A stretch of DNA of 64,000 nucleotides. Source: Cranoglanis bouderius. Taxonomy: Eukaryota; Chordata; Actinopteri; Siluriformes; Cranoglanididae. The stretch covers positions 21,213,569 through 21,277,568 of the forward strand of contig CM042552.1 in the NCBI GenBank assembly GCA_023630585.1, given 5' to 3'. Below, piece after piece: positions 23,425-35,795 of this stretch. Below the pieces are notes generated by a model. That model had not been told where the DNA came from and did not search any database. It saw only the letters and a program-made list of their open reading frames with translations. A program made the translations under genes and the position numbers. The first letter of the stretch is position 1, and the number at the start of each line of letters is the position of its first letter.

Positions 23425-24585
23425 CTGTGTATAAATGTGTCACTGAATACACTTATGTAATAAACTGATAATAAAACACATACAGGGAATCAGAGCTAGT
23501 TTATTTATTTTACCTTGACACTTGAACAGTGTATAAAACACTACAGAAAGAGAAATGCTGCTATAAAACCTGAAATCAACAATTTTAGGTAAGAAAACCA
23601 GATGTTTTCAGGATGTTTTCAGAAAAGTGGACGGCTCTAAAGGTGGAGCTGTCTTTTGTGCTCGACTTCTTTCTCACCGTTTCTACACTTTCCTGCTCCA
23701 TGTTTGTGAAAGAGGTGGGGCGTCTTTCCACTGAGCTGTTGTTCTGTAAAATAAAGACCTGGCCATGGCAGGATCTCACCTTCAAACCGGTTTGGGAGAA
23801 ATTTCCATGTATTTCACTTAACTAGAAATGTGTTAATGCAAAATGAGCCAAAGAGAAGCAGCTGCTCCACATCCCAGTGACCGGAGCAGGAGGAATTCCA
23901 GTTTAAACCATAATATTTTTTCTTTTTCTGTTTCTGCTCATATCAACAACATGTTTGGTGTTAGGTTTCATAAATGCCTCTTTAGTATCACAAAAAACAT
24001 GGTCAAATATTCAAATAAATAATCAAATATTCAAGTATGTTGACCTTGGATTTGCATTCTTTAGATGTTGTATGTTATGTTTCTATGTTATTTTGACTTT
24101 ATAACTGCCTCCAACCTCTTTCATATCCTCTGACCAGCTTTAGGTTACGTAGATTATTGTAAAATGTAAAATCGTGTCAAATTTAATAAAAAAAATATTT
24201 TTCAATTTTGTAATGTTCTTGGATTTTTTTTAATTGCAAAGAAGAGAGGAAAAGGTTTCTTTTCTTTCTTTCTTTCTTTCTTTCTTTTTTTTTTTTTTTA
24301 CACCTGGCAGTGAAGGTGAAGGTGATGTAACCGTAGCTGAACTTGCCATGTTGCTTTAGCTCTACTTAGTGAATAAATCAAGCTCCATCATGAATGTAGA
24401 ATGTAGATATTAATGTAGCTGTAGAATTACACAATTATATCTCATTTTCCACTAGATTTAATCTTATCCCTGGCCAGGGTAGAAACGTATAAGTATTCAG
24501 TAAGTAGAAACATTTAAGACTGAGAAATGCTAAATCTAATATAAATGAATGTTCAGGGCTACAGAATGAAGTCTGTTTTACTTAC
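23425..24585 (-). other. Upstream intron of gene B
   Basis: Lies between exon 0 and the start exon. It holds a poly-pyrimidine TTTC microsatellite (24257-24300) and no recognised gene. Confidence 0.45.
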
Positions 24586-24721
24586 AGTTTCTTCTGCTCT
24601 GGCTGTAGAGCTGTACCTGTACACTGTAGCTCCGACTGTGTAAGTCTGCGTCAGAGCAGCAGTGTTAGATATAATACTGTACCTGGGTACCACCCAGATA
24701 TTTCATTTTACTTTCTCTTTC
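24586..24721 (-). promoter_or_regulatory. Promoter block (ISRE, TATA, exon 0) of gene B
   Basis: ISRE core GAAAGAGAAA at 24721-24712, TATTATATCT at 24676-24667, and exon 0 ending at 24586 with donor GTAAGTAAAAC, all on minus. It is the same as the P2 block above gene A. This is the only block I find above gene B. Confidence 0.7.
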
Positions 24722-25239
24722 ACAGGGCTGCAGTAAGTCCTAGACTCATGATCAAATATGCAAATATGCATGAAACAAATATGCAAATACGTGCAAAGAT
24801 GCAAATACATGCAAAGAAATGCTGTAGAGTGAAGATGCCTTCAAAATAATTAAATTAAATGTTTCTACATTTTAAAAAAAATACTGTAAAGATCAGTAAA
24901 CAGTAGTAAATGAAACAAAATCAATATTTGGTGTGACAAAAAAATAAAAATAAAAATAAAAATAAAAACAGTAGTCTCCGGTACAATGTGTGCAGTTTTA
25001 TAAGGAAATGAGCTGGTAAGTTTTATTGAGCATCTTGCAGAACCAGACACAGTTCTTCTGGACACTTTGACTTTCGCACTCGCTTCTTATTTTTGCAGCG
25101 AAACCCAGCAGCCTTCATTGTGTTTACTGTCTGAAAAGTGTCTCTTATGTAATATGCTGCTTTCTAGGGTACAGGCCTCTCTTGCATCAATAAATATCAC
25201 TGTTTATGTCTCCACTATCAAAAAGACACTGGGCAAAAA

Positions 25240-25570
25240 TGGCACTGCTAACCCAGAAGAACATTAAGGCTCGTCTGAATTTTGCCAGAACACACTCTGA
25301 TGATCCTCAAACCTTTTGGGAGAATGTTCTGTGGACTGATGAGTCGAAAGTGGAACTGTTTGGAAGACAGGGGTCCCGATACATCTGGCGTAAACCAAAC
25401 ACCGAATTCCACAAAAAGAACATCATACCTACAGCAAGCATGGTGGTGGAAGTGTGATGGTGTGGGGATGCTTTGCTGCTTCACGGCCTGGGCAACTTGC
25501 AGTAATTGAGAGAAACATGAATTCTGCTCTCTACCAGAAAATGCTAAAGGAGAATGTCCGGTCTTCAGTC
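25240..25570 (+). pseudogene. Tc1 transposase relic, copy 2
   Basis: Same relic as 12561-12930 but lacking a 30-base piece near its start. It has WTDESKVELFGRQ in frame, then a shift to MVWGCFAAS. It is cut at 25570 by an LTR-like insertion. Confidence 0.8.
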
Positions 25571-25943
25571 TGTAACGAATCAATCATTACTAGCATTATT
25601 CTTTTCCACCAGAATAATGAAATGGATCAACTTTAAACATGAAAAATGAAACAGAAGCGCACGCTTGGATTCAACGCACCTTTTTAAAGGAGATGAGTTT
25701 TAAAGCGTGTCCGCCTTATCTACCAGAATATGTAGTAACTCGGATGAATCTGCAACGTTTAAAATTAATATTCTCCACCAGTTACAATTTATGTAACGAA
25801 TTAAAAGATGTTTAACACGTTTAAATGTATTCTCCAATTTATATAAGGAATTAACTCGAATGGCGTGAAATATATCTATATATCTAATCAACGCGTGTTG
25901 TGACCAGTTATAAATATACATCAGCCATGGAAGAGAATTCATC
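25571..25943. mobile_element. Truncated left part of an LTR-like element
   Basis: It starts TGTAACGAATC after AGTC, identical in position to the full element at 51977-53793, but ends at 25943, next to a Tc1-family element. About 1.4 kb of the element and the rest of the split Tc1 relic are missing here. Confidence 0.7.
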
Positions 25944-25945
25944 TA

Positions 25946-27509
25946 TAGTCGTGGCCAAAAGTTTTGAGAATGACACAAATATTAATTTTCACAAAGTCTA
26001 CTGCTTCAGTGTTTTTAGATCTTTTTGTCAGATGTTACTGTTACTGAAGTATAATCACAAGCATTTCATAAGTGTCAATGACTTTTATTGACAATTACAT
26101 GAAGTTTATGCAAAGAGTCAATATTTGCAGTGTTGACCCTTCTTTTTCAAGACCTCTGCAATTGGCCCTGGCATGCTGTCAATCAACTTCTGGGCCACAC
26201 CCTGACTGATGGCAGCCCATTCTTGCATAATCAATGCTTGGAGTTTGTCAGAGTTTGTGGGTTTTTGTTTGTCCACCCGCCTCTTGAGGATTGACCACAA
26301 ATTCTCAATGGGATTAAGGTCTGGGGAGTTTCCTGGCCATGGACCCAAAATGTCGATGTTTTGTTCCCCGAGCCACTTCGTTATCACTTTTGCCTTGTGG
26401 CAAGGTGCCCCATCATGCTGGAAAAGGCATTGTTCGTCACCAAACTGTTCTTGGATGGTTGGGAGAAGTTGATCTCTGAGGATGTTTTTGTACCATTCTT
26501 TATTCATGGCTGTGTTCTTAGGCAAAATTGTGAGTGAGCCCACTCCCTTGGCTGAGAAGCAACCCCACACATGAGTGGTCTCAGGATGCTTTACTGTTGG
26601 CATGACACAGGACTGATGGTAGCGCTCACCTTTTCTTCTCCGGACAAGCTTTTTTCCAGATGTGAACAAACAATCGGAAAGGGGATTCATCAGAGAAAAT
26701 GACATTACCCCAGTCCTCAGCAGTCCAATCCCTGTACTTTTTGCAGAATAGCAGTCTGTCCCTGATGTTTTTCCTGGAGAGAAGTGGCTTCTTTGCTGCC
26801 CTTCTTGACACCAGGCCATCCTCCAAAAGTCTTCGCCTTACTGTGCGTGCAGACGCACTCACACCTGCCTGCTGCCATTCCTGAGCAAGCTCTGCACTGG
26901 TGGTGCCCCGATCCCACAGCTGAATCAACTTCAGGAGATGGTCCTGGCGCTTGCTGGACTTTCTTGGGCGCCCTGAAGCCTTCTTCACAACAGTTGAACC
27001 TCTCTCCTTGAAGGTCTTGATGATCCGATAAATGGTTGATTTAGGTGCAATCTTACTAGCAGCAATATCCTTGCCTGTGAATCCCTTTTTGTGCAAAGCA
27101 ATGATGGCTGCACGTGTTTCCTTGCAGGTAACCATAGTTAACAGAGGAAGAACAATAATTTCAAGCACCACCCTCCTTTTAAAGCTTCCAGTCTGTTATT
27201 CTAACTCAATCAGCATGACAGAGTGATCTCCAGCCTTGTCCTCGTTAACACTCTCACCTGTGTTAACGAGAGAATCACTGGCATGATGTCAGCTGGTCCT
27301 TTTGTGGAAGGGCTGAAATGCAGTGGACATGTTTTTTTGGGATTAAGTTCATTTTCATGGCAAAGAGGGACTTTGAAATTAATTGCAATTCATCTGATCA
27401 CTCTTCATAACATTCTGGAGTATATGCAAATTGCCATCATAAAAACTGAGGCAGCAGACTTTGTAAAAATTAATATTTGTGTCATTCTCAAAACTTTTGG
27501 CCACGGCTG
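25946..27509 (-). mobile_element. Tc1-family DNA transposon with both terminal repeats
   Basis: The ends are inverted: GTCGTGGCCAAAAGTTTTGA on the left, and CAAAACTTTTGGCCACGGCTG on the right read on plus. TA dinucleotides flank the element at 25944-25945 and 27510-27511. Length is 1564 bp, typical for Tc1. The transposase lies on minus and is broken once. Confidence 0.9.
26118..27135 (-). pseudogene. Tc1-family transposase with one frameshift
   Basis: The likely start is the Met of MVTCKETRAA at about 27135, after which comes a paired helix-turn-helix region (STIYRIIKTFKERG, GRPRKSSKRQ). The first catalytic Asp is in VIFSDESPF. The frame is lost near 26640-26660. The second part (open at 26118-26819) has the second Asp in QHDGAPCH and the Glu in NPIENLW; I count 35 residues between them. 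Apart from this shift both halves are open, so decay is recent. It cannot make the full enzyme as it stands. Confidence 0.85.
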
Positions 27510-27511
27510 TA

Positions 27512-27851
27512 TATAAAGCCCATAATGATAACAGGAAAGATTACTCCAGATTACTGTGGCTCTCTTATCAGTTACATCTGTCTTTTATTCATATTTTTAT
27601 TGTAGGCATTTCAACCAGAAATAAAAGATGATCTTCATTAACCCAGTGAGCGGTAAAGAGAATAACAAAAAAAAAATTGAGGAATGAAAGCAATTTTCCA
27701 TCATCTATCACATGGACAGATAATTACTGATAATACAGTTAAAAGATTAAACATGTTGTTTTAACAGTTTCTAAACACTTTTAATATTGTTTATATTGTG
27801 AATTCTTGAAACTAGCCAGTTCCATGTTGCTTGGAGACTGAACAAGACACA
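27512..27851 (-). other. Gene C 3' untranslated region and downstream
   Basis: Homologous to the regions below A and E. It begins TATAAAGCCCATAAT directly at the Tc1 edge. No canonical polyadenylation signal is certain. Confidence 0.4.
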
Positions 27852-29159
27852 TTATTCATTGTAAACCTGGTCTTCAACATAGTCATTGGCAAATCTGATG
27901 ATATCAGTCATTGCCATGAGAATCAGAAGATCCATGTTCAAGTCGTTGGTAACCTGCTCGTGGTAGTTCTGCACAGGATAGATGCAGTTCATCGGGACTC
28001 CCAGTCTATCACTGCACTCTTCCATCTAAGATAAACAGATACAACATGCAGTTTTATTTGTATTTCAAAAAACCACAAGGTTAAAGGTTAATATAAAAAT
28101 GCATATGACTGTTAAAATGTTCTCTGCTGCTGAAAATATCATGGAGTAGACTGGAGACCTACAGGCAGTAAATAATGGGAGGAGGAGATGGCTGTGGTTG
28201 TTGTTCTCACCTTCTCTTTGATTTTTTTGCTGTAGTAGACCTTACTCAGGTTCTTCTGAACTAGAGGGCATGCTTTGTCAACCATCGACATGATGACGAC
28301 TTGAGGAATCCCTGATGTATCACCAGAAACACAAACATTTTGTCGATCTTATATATAATCTAACTTTTATCTTTAAGATGACACCGCTTAGGAAAAACCT
28401 GACTACTGTAATAGCACGTAGCAGAAGTGGTGTATATGACCTGATTTCTGTGTAGAATTACGTGAAAACTCACCCAAGTCACGAGCTTTTTGCCGAACAG
28501 CTCTCATTTTCTGGATTATTTCGTCAGTGATGACGGGGATTTTGTCCCCTGGTAGAACACTCACCAGACAGTGCACTTTATCTCTCAGGCTGGGGTTACT
28601 GATGTACTTTGGGTCATTTTCAGCTATTGGATTAATAGGATTAAACTGAAAGAGCAAAAATAGTTCATAAAATAAATGTAACATAAAGGACCACCTCAGA
28701 TTACTTTTTATAAAAAATACCATATTTAGGCTTTTCGGTTTTACTGGTTTTATTGGTTTAAAGTAATGATTTAATCTCTTGAAGACCATTATTCAAGTAT
28801 ACTTCTTAAAGCATATTGTTCCTAAAGCAACTGTTAACTACAATTAATTATGTAGTTATGACATGCCAATCATTACTCCTATCGCTTGTCTCACAAACAT
28901 CACCTCCTACTGCAAACTGCTGCCAAACCATGCACCAGAATAAGGCTACCCTTCTTTGTAAATTTGGCAAACACAGAGACAACATATCTACCTTGTGATG
29001 GCAAGAGTCTGGTAGGTAGCCAGCTCTCAGAGACAGAAGGTGAGCATATGCCCAGCTCCAGAGTTTCCTTGTCCACCTCAACAGTGTTTTCAGTTTTGTG
29101 CCCTCTTTGTGATTGATATAAAACACCACCATAGAGTTTCCTGTCTGCACTAGTAAATC

Positions 29160-29525
29160 CATTCATTTTCTGTACCTGCACAGGGTCGCGGGGAGCCTGT
29201 AGCCTATCCCAGGGGACTTGGGGTACCAACCCATCGCAGGGCACAATGGCACACACATTTACACACCTGTTCACACACTATGGACAATTTGAAAATGCCA
29301 ATTACACTGGATGAATTACACTGAATTACATTGAAAAACACTGAATTACACTGGACATTGCATGTCTTTGGACTTGGGGAGGAAACCAGAGTACCCGAAG
29401 GAAACCCCCGAAGCACTGGGAGAACATGCAAACTCTGCACACACACAGGGCGGAGGAGGGAATCAAGCCCCCAGCCCTAGAGGTGTGAGGCAAATGTGCT
29501 ACCTACTAAGTCACTGTGCCCTCTA
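29160..29525. repeat. Interspersed fish repeat in gene C intron
   Basis: Phrases such as GGGTCGCGGGGAGCCTGTAG, GGAGGAAACCAGAGTACC and CATGCAAACTCTGCACACAC are typical of a widespread teleost dispersed repeat. I am not sure of its class. Confidence 0.5.
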
Positions 29526-30128
29526 GTGATACGATTTGTGCTTATAAATATATCAGACCAGAGTGTGTGGGTTGTACACAGCAGAAATTTGACTTCTTCC
29601 ACTTATACCCCTAGTACAAATTTTTACAAATTTTTAGTTATGGCATCTACAGTTCCAGAGACTTGTAGAATCTATGCCACGGCACACTGAAGCATTTCTG
29701 GCAGTTTGTGGTGACAAAACACCACATTTATGTTGTTTATTTTCTTTGCTAACCATCTGTGTATATACAATTACTGTACCGAATCCTTATTCTATAGGAT
29801 ACAAAAAATAGCCTCAATAAATTAAATGATGGTCATGAACTTACAGCGTAGTCATCTTTAATATGACCCAGTAATATTTTGACTATATCTTCAGTCTGCA
29901 CTCCTTTTGATTCCTCTGGTTCCAGACCCATGATGTCAGTGAAGACAAATGGATAGAAAGTTCCAGGCCCATCTTTCTTCAGCCTGTGATATTTTAACTG
30001 GACACAAAATACAGAGGTGTATCCTGTGCCGAGATTTTAACATTTTTTTAATACTCAGTGTAATCTTCAGTCGGTTATATATTAGGATAAATACAATATT
30101 ATCTAAAAGATTAGATATATTAGTAGAT

Positions 30129-30842
30129 TGTTAGGTCGCGCAAAAAGCGCGACTTCAATTACCAGAATTCTCAGCAGCTCAAGAACATGGCCGCCACTGA
30201 CTCTCATTCACACACTCCACACTACATTTCCCAGCAAGCTCGGCGGCCTACAAATATGGCCGCCAGGGACTACAACACCCAGAGCACCCACACACTACCA
30301 CGGTCACAATCACCTTCCTTCTAATCCCGCACACCTGTCTTCAATCTTACAAGCACTTTATTTAAGGACTTTTGTTTTACAGGTTGAACGCGAAGTATTG
30401 TTTGTTCTCCCGAATCTTACCTTACCGAGCGATTAAACTCTGGACTGATTCTCACGGCATTGACCTCATAGCTAAGTACCTTGGATTCCGACTTCCTCTA
30501 AAGCCATCTTTCTGTTTATACATCTCTGTGATAGTTTAACATGCACTTGTGTCTGATTTCTGTTAGTGCTGTGTAGTTAGCACACTTTATGTTTTGACCA
30601 CTAACGTTTGTAAAAGGTTCTGGGTGCTTATTTTCCATTTATCCTTTTCATTGCTAATTGTGTGTTTTTACTGCTAGCGCTAACGATTTGAGAGCTTGTA
30701 TAATCTTTGCCACGATAACCTGCGAAGTCTCGAAGCCTTCCTAAAGCATTTCTGTTATCCTGTGTCCTTTCTACATGTGTGCTGAATAAAGTGACGAAGT
30801 TTTGACCGCAACTGTGTCCAGCCTTCTTCCGGTGATATAACA
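30129..30842 (+). repeat. 5' LTR of the chromovirus
   Basis: TATA-like TTTATTTAA at 30357-30365 predicts transcription starting near 30389-30393. AATAAA lies near 30785. The predicted RNA start contains GAAGTATT (30392-30399), which is complementary to the bases just after the LTR. Confidence 0.9.
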
Positions 30843-30843
30843 G

Positions 30844-30851
30844 AATACTTC
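30844..30851 (+). promoter_or_regulatory. Putative self-priming primer-binding site
   Basis: AATACTTC lies one base after the LTR end and is perfectly complementary to GAAGTATT at 30392-30399, the predicted 5' end of the RNA. There is no TGG start as in tRNA-primed elements. Tf1/sushi-type elements are known or proposed to prime with their own RNA 5' end. Eight bases is short, so this remains a prediction. Confidence 0.5.
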
Positions 30852-30859
30852 ACCTTGAC

Positions 30860-32061
30860 ATGGACGCAGCGGAAGAAATTCATCAGGCAATCGCAGCGCA
30901 CGGTCAAATTATCAACGCGCAACAACAACACTTGGGAGAAATGGATCAGAATCTTCAACTTCTCTCTCAAGTCGCAGCTACAGCAACGCAGCGCGCCGCG
31001 CCCACCTCCTTTTCCACACCTCGGCTGCCTATGCCCGTACCCGAAAAGTACAACGGTGACACTGGATTATGTAAGGGTTTCATCTTACAATGCTCCTTAT
31101 ACTTTGACTGTTGTGTGGAAATGGGGGATCATGAGAAAGTGGCGCGATTCATCTCCTTATTAACAGGCAAGGCATTAAAGTGGCGGCGGCAGTATGGGAA
31201 CGAGGGGGAGAGGCGGTTGCTTCCTATGACACCTTTGTCTCCATGTTCCATCGGGTGTTTGACCACGCCCCCGACCACCAGGAGGTCGGGGAACGGCTCC
31301 TAACACTGAGGCAAGGCTCACTTCGAGTGGCGGAATACGCTTTAGAATTCCGGACTATCGCTGCGGGTAGCGGCTGGAATGACGTGGCGTTAAAAGCTGT
31401 CTTCCGTCAGGGCCTCAATCCCGCCATCGTCAGTGAGATGGCCTGCCGTGATGAGCCTCTTACCCTAGATTCGTTGATTGATCTCGCCATTCGCCTCGAT
31501 CAACTTCTTTACAGCCGTAATCGTTCATCTCAGCACCCCGAATCAACCCGACTCCCCGCTAGCGACGAACCCATGCAGATCGGTCATGTAAAACTGGACC
31601 CCGACGAGAAAGAAAGGAGACACCGAGAGAATCTATGTCTCTACTGTGGCCAAGCTGATCACCTCCTTCATTCCTGCCCTGTCTGCCCTGCAAGCATAAC
31701 TTTGACGAGGGGCGGACAACGCACCCGTTCAACCCCGGTGAGTCAGATTCCTGATGTTGTTTCATGTTCCTTTACTCTACCTGTCTACCTTGAACATTCA
31801 GGTGTCTGCACTCTCTTTACAGCCATGCTCGATTCCGGGGCGGCGGGCAACTTCATCGATAAGGAGATAGTGTGTCAGCTTGACCTAGACACCTACCACA
31901 ACCGTTTAAAATTCAGGCCATCGACGGTACACCCATCGGAAACGTCACCCGCTATACACACACCCTGGGGCTTCGTGTCAGCGCGCTCCACCACGAAGAA
32001 ATATCCTTCTGGATTACCAAGTCCACCCGATACCCCGTGGTCTTGGGCTTACCGTGGATGA
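30860..32061 (+). pseudogene. Chromovirus gag and protease region, frameshifted
   Basis: The start MDAAEEIHQA lies only 17 bases after the LTR. The frame breaks near 31183 and continues in another frame from about 31180. A CCHC zinc knuckle (CLYCGQADHLLHSC) is at about 31637-31678. The protease signature AMLDSGAAGNF is near 31825-31855. A second frame break follows near 31905, before the protease end. Confidence 0.85.
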
Positions 32062-35000
32062 GAAAGCATAACCCTCACATCTCCTGGACTAACCAGCAAA
32101 TACTCAGCTGGTCACCCTTCTGTCACAAACAATGCCTAAACACCCTATCACTCACTGTTGCAACCACATCCGTTGAAAGCCCTGAAAATGCACCCACCGT
32201 CTGTATACCCGACAAATATAGCAACCTAAAAGAGGTATTTAGCAAACTCAGGGCTAGCGGTCTACCACCCCATCATTCATATGACTGTGCCATAGACCTC
32301 CTGCCGGGTATGATTCCACCACGTGGACATATATATCCCTTGTCCCAAGCAGAACATAAAGCCATGTCCGAATACATTCAGGAGGCTCTCCAACAGGGAT
32401 ATATTCATCACTCCACTTCCCCGGCAGCAGCCAGCTTCTTTTTCGTGGCCAAGAAGGGAGGGGGCCTTCGTCCATGCATTGATTACCGAGGGCTCAACTG
32501 CGCCTCAGTGAAGTATCCTTACCCCCTTCCACTCATCCCTTCTGCCTTAGAACAACTGCGTAAAGCCCGATATTTCACCAAGTTGGACCTACGTAGCGCG
32601 TACAACTTGGTGCGTATCTGGGAAGGGGATGAGTGGAAAACCGCTTTCAGTACAACAACAGGTCACTACGAATACCTCGTAATGCCGTATGGGCTGACTA
32701 ACGCGCCCTCAGTATTCCAATGCCTAATCAATGACGTGCTGAGGGACATGTTAGGAAAATTCGTGGTGGCCTATATTGACGACATTTTGATTTAGTCCCC
32801 CAACTACAAAGCCCACGTGTCTCAGGTACGCCAGGTTCTCACACGCCTATTGGAAAACGGACTCTATGTAAAGGCAGAAAAGTGTGAGTTCCACAAGAAC
32901 ACTACGACCTTCCTGGGTTACATCATTAGCCCCGAAGGAGTGGCCATGGACAAGAGTAAGGTCACAGCGGTAACACAATGGCCCACTCCTACTACCATAG
33001 AGGAGCTCCAAAGTTTCTTGGGTTTTTCCAACTTTTACAGACGTTTTATCCGGGGTTTTAGTTCTATTGCCCTACCCCTTACTGCTCTGTTGCGGGGCGG
33101 TCCTCGCCATCTGGTTTGGAACCACGAGGCTGAGCGGGCATTTTCCAGACTCAAAACGGCTTTCACCACGGCTCCAATCCTCAAGCATCCAGATCCTTCT
33201 CGTCCCTTCGTAGTAGAAGTAGATGCCTCTGAGGCAGGGGTGGGGGCCGTATTATCCCAACGTCTAGGGGAAAAAACAAAACTTCACCCCGTCGCCTTCT
33301 TTTCTAAAAAATTATCGTCGGCAGAGCAAAATTATGACGTGGGAGATCGTGAACTACTAGCGATAAAATTAGCATTGGAGGAGTGGCGACACTGGCTAGA
33401 GGGGGCAGAACACCCGTTTACCGTTTTCACAGATCACAAAAATTTAGAATATCTGCACACCGCCAAACGACTAAACCCTCACCAAGCACGTTGGTCACTA
33501 TTCTTTGCACGATTTCAGTTTACCCTTTCTTACCGTCCCGGGTCTAAAAACCACAAGGCGGACGCCCTTTCCCGTCTCCACACTAGGGATTCACAACCTT
33601 CACAACCAGACCACATCCTACCTTCCTCCTGTTTTGTCGGTAATGTGCACTGGGAATTTGACAACTTACTCCACAAATTCCCACGTAAGTACGTACCTTC
33701 GGCTTGTCCTCCCACAAAATTGTTTGTCCCTCCTACATATAGGACACAGTTAATAAAATGGGCTCACACGGTTCCCGGTACTGCTCACCCCGGTTCCCTA
33801 CGCACCTACCACCTTTTATCCCCCAAGTACTGGTGGCCCAATATGGCCCGAGAAATACAACAGGCGGTCAAGTCCTGTGACATCTGCACCCAAACTAAGG
33901 TACCCAGAACCTTCCCTGCCGGCCAACTCATGCCACTACCCACTCCTCAACGACCCTGGTCACATCTCGCAGTAGATTTCATCACTGACCTCCCCAATTT
34001 TCTGGGTCACACCACCATTTTTGTTATTTTAGATCGGTTCTCCAAATCCCTCCATCTAGTTTCCTTGCCCAATCTACCATCAGCTTTCCACACAGCAGAA
34101 CTGATATTCACACACGTCTTCCGTTATTTTGGGATCCCCGAAGACATAGTTAGCGATCGGGGACCGCAGTTTATATCTCGCGTATGGTCCGGTTTTATGG
34201 GTAAATTGGGAGTTAATGTGAGTCTTACATCGGGATACCACCCTGAATCCAACGGGCAAGTGGAACGGGTAAACCAAGAAGTCGGGAGGATGCTTCGTTC
34301 GTTTTGTCACAAAAATCCCTCTGATTGGGCCCGCTTCCTGCCATGGGTGGAATACACCCAGAACTCACTCCGCCATTCTGCCACTAACCTGACCCCATTC
34401 CAATGCGTGCTAGGATATCAGCCCCCTTTGTTTCCGTGGGACGCCACAGCCACGGACGCACCAGCCGTAAATGAATGGTTTGACCGCAGTGAACAGGTCT
34501 GTGCAAGCACGCATAGAAAACTAAGACAAGCAGCCTCCAAATCAAAAGCTCAGGCGGATCGCCACCGACAGGTACCACCACGCTACCAACCCGGTGAATG
34601 GGTATGGCTCTCCACCCAAAACTTGCACCTCAGACATCCCTGCCAGAAGATCTGTCCTCGTTATCTTGGTCCTTTCAAAATCATCAGGCCCATCAATGAG
34701 GTAACCTACAGACTAGCCATCCCCAAACATTGGCGCATTGCCCCATCATTTCACGTTTCTCTTCTGAAACCCTTCCACACAGGCATCCTCACCTCTCAAA
34801 ACCCTTCTAATCCACCTCCTCCACAGGAAGTTGACGGACAACCGGCCTATCAGATTCGTCAAATTCTAAAATCCCGGCGACGTCAAGGAAAACTTCAGTA
34901 CCTCATTGATTGGGAGGGGTACAGGCCTGAGGAACAGAGCTGGGTGGAGGCTAAGGACATGCTGGACCCTGAAATGGTGGACGAATTTCACCACATCCAT

Positions 35001-35085
35001 CCAGAATACCCAAAACCTAGACCCAGAGGTCGACCCAGGCAAGGAGAGGCTCCCGGAGTGAGCCCTTTGGGGGGGGGGCTCTGTT
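32037..35085 (+). pseudogene. Chromovirus pol: reverse transcriptase, RNase H, integrase, chromodomain
   Basis: The reverse transcriptase has the YIDD catalytic motif at 32772-32783, followed four codons later by an in-frame TAG at 32793-32795. The frame then stays open to 35085: RNase H (VVEVDASEAG, TDHKNLEYL), integrase zinc finger (YWWPNM, CDICTQTK), catalytic AVDFITDL, SDRGPQFIS and HPESNGQVERVNQ, and a C-terminal chromodomain with YLIDWEGYRPEEQSWV (about 34895-34945). Every catalytic residue I looked for is present; the stop is the main defect in pol. Confidence 0.9.
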
Positions 35086-35795
35086 AGGTCGCGCAAAAAG
35101 CGCGACTTCAATTACCAGAATTCTCAGCAGCTCAAGAACATGGCCGCCACTGACTCTCATTCACACACTCCACACTACATTTCCCAGCAAGCTCAGTGGC
35201 CTACAAACATGGCCGCCAGGGACTACAACACCCAGAGCACCCACACACTACCACGGTCACAATCACCTTCCTTCTAATCCCGCACACCTGTCTTCAATCT
35301 TACAAGCACTTTATTTAAGGACTTTTGTTTTACAGGTTGAACGCGAAGTATTGTTTGTTCTCCCGAATCTTACCTTACCGAGCGATTAAACTCTGGACTG
35401 ATTCTCACGGCATTGACCTCATAGCTAAGTACCTTGGATTCCGACTTCCTCTAAAGCCATCTTTCTGTTTATACATCTCTGTGATAGTTTAACATGCACT
35501 TGTGTCTGATTTCTGTTAGCGCTGTGTAGTTAGCACACTTTATGTTTTGACCACTAACGTTTGTAAAAGGTTCTGGGTGCTTATTTTCCGTTTATCCTTT
35601 TCATTGCTAATTGTGTGTTTTTACTGCTAGCGCTAACGATTTGAGAGCTTGTATAATCTTTGCCACGATAACCTGCGAAGTCTCGAAGCCTTCCTAAAGC
35701 ATTTCTGTTATCCTGTGTCCTTTCTACATGTGTGCTGAATAAAGTGACGAAGTTTTGACCGCAACTGTGTCCAGCCTTCTTCCGGTGATATAACA
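35082..35795 (+). repeat. 3' LTR of the chromovirus
   Basis: Same length as the 5' LTR, with five differences seen by eye (three near the GGCCTACAAA stretch, plus TTAGCGCTG and TTCCGTTTA). Target duplication GTAGAT follows. Confidence 0.9.

Larger units (their letters stand above)
30129..35795 (+). mobile_element. Ty3/Gypsy chromovirus with two LTRs, recently inserted but broken
   Basis: 5667 bp. LTRs of 714 bp each (30129-30842 and 35082-35795) have TGTTAGG...TATAACA ends, and GTAGAT is duplicated on both sides (30123-30128 and 35796-35801). By eye the LTRs differ at five positions. Gag-pol runs 30860-35085 and ends in a chromodomain, which places it among chromoviruses such as the fish sushi group. 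A poly-G tract precedes the 3' LTR. The coding region has two frameshifts and one stop, so this copy is not autonomous. It lies antisense in gene C. Confidence 0.92.
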
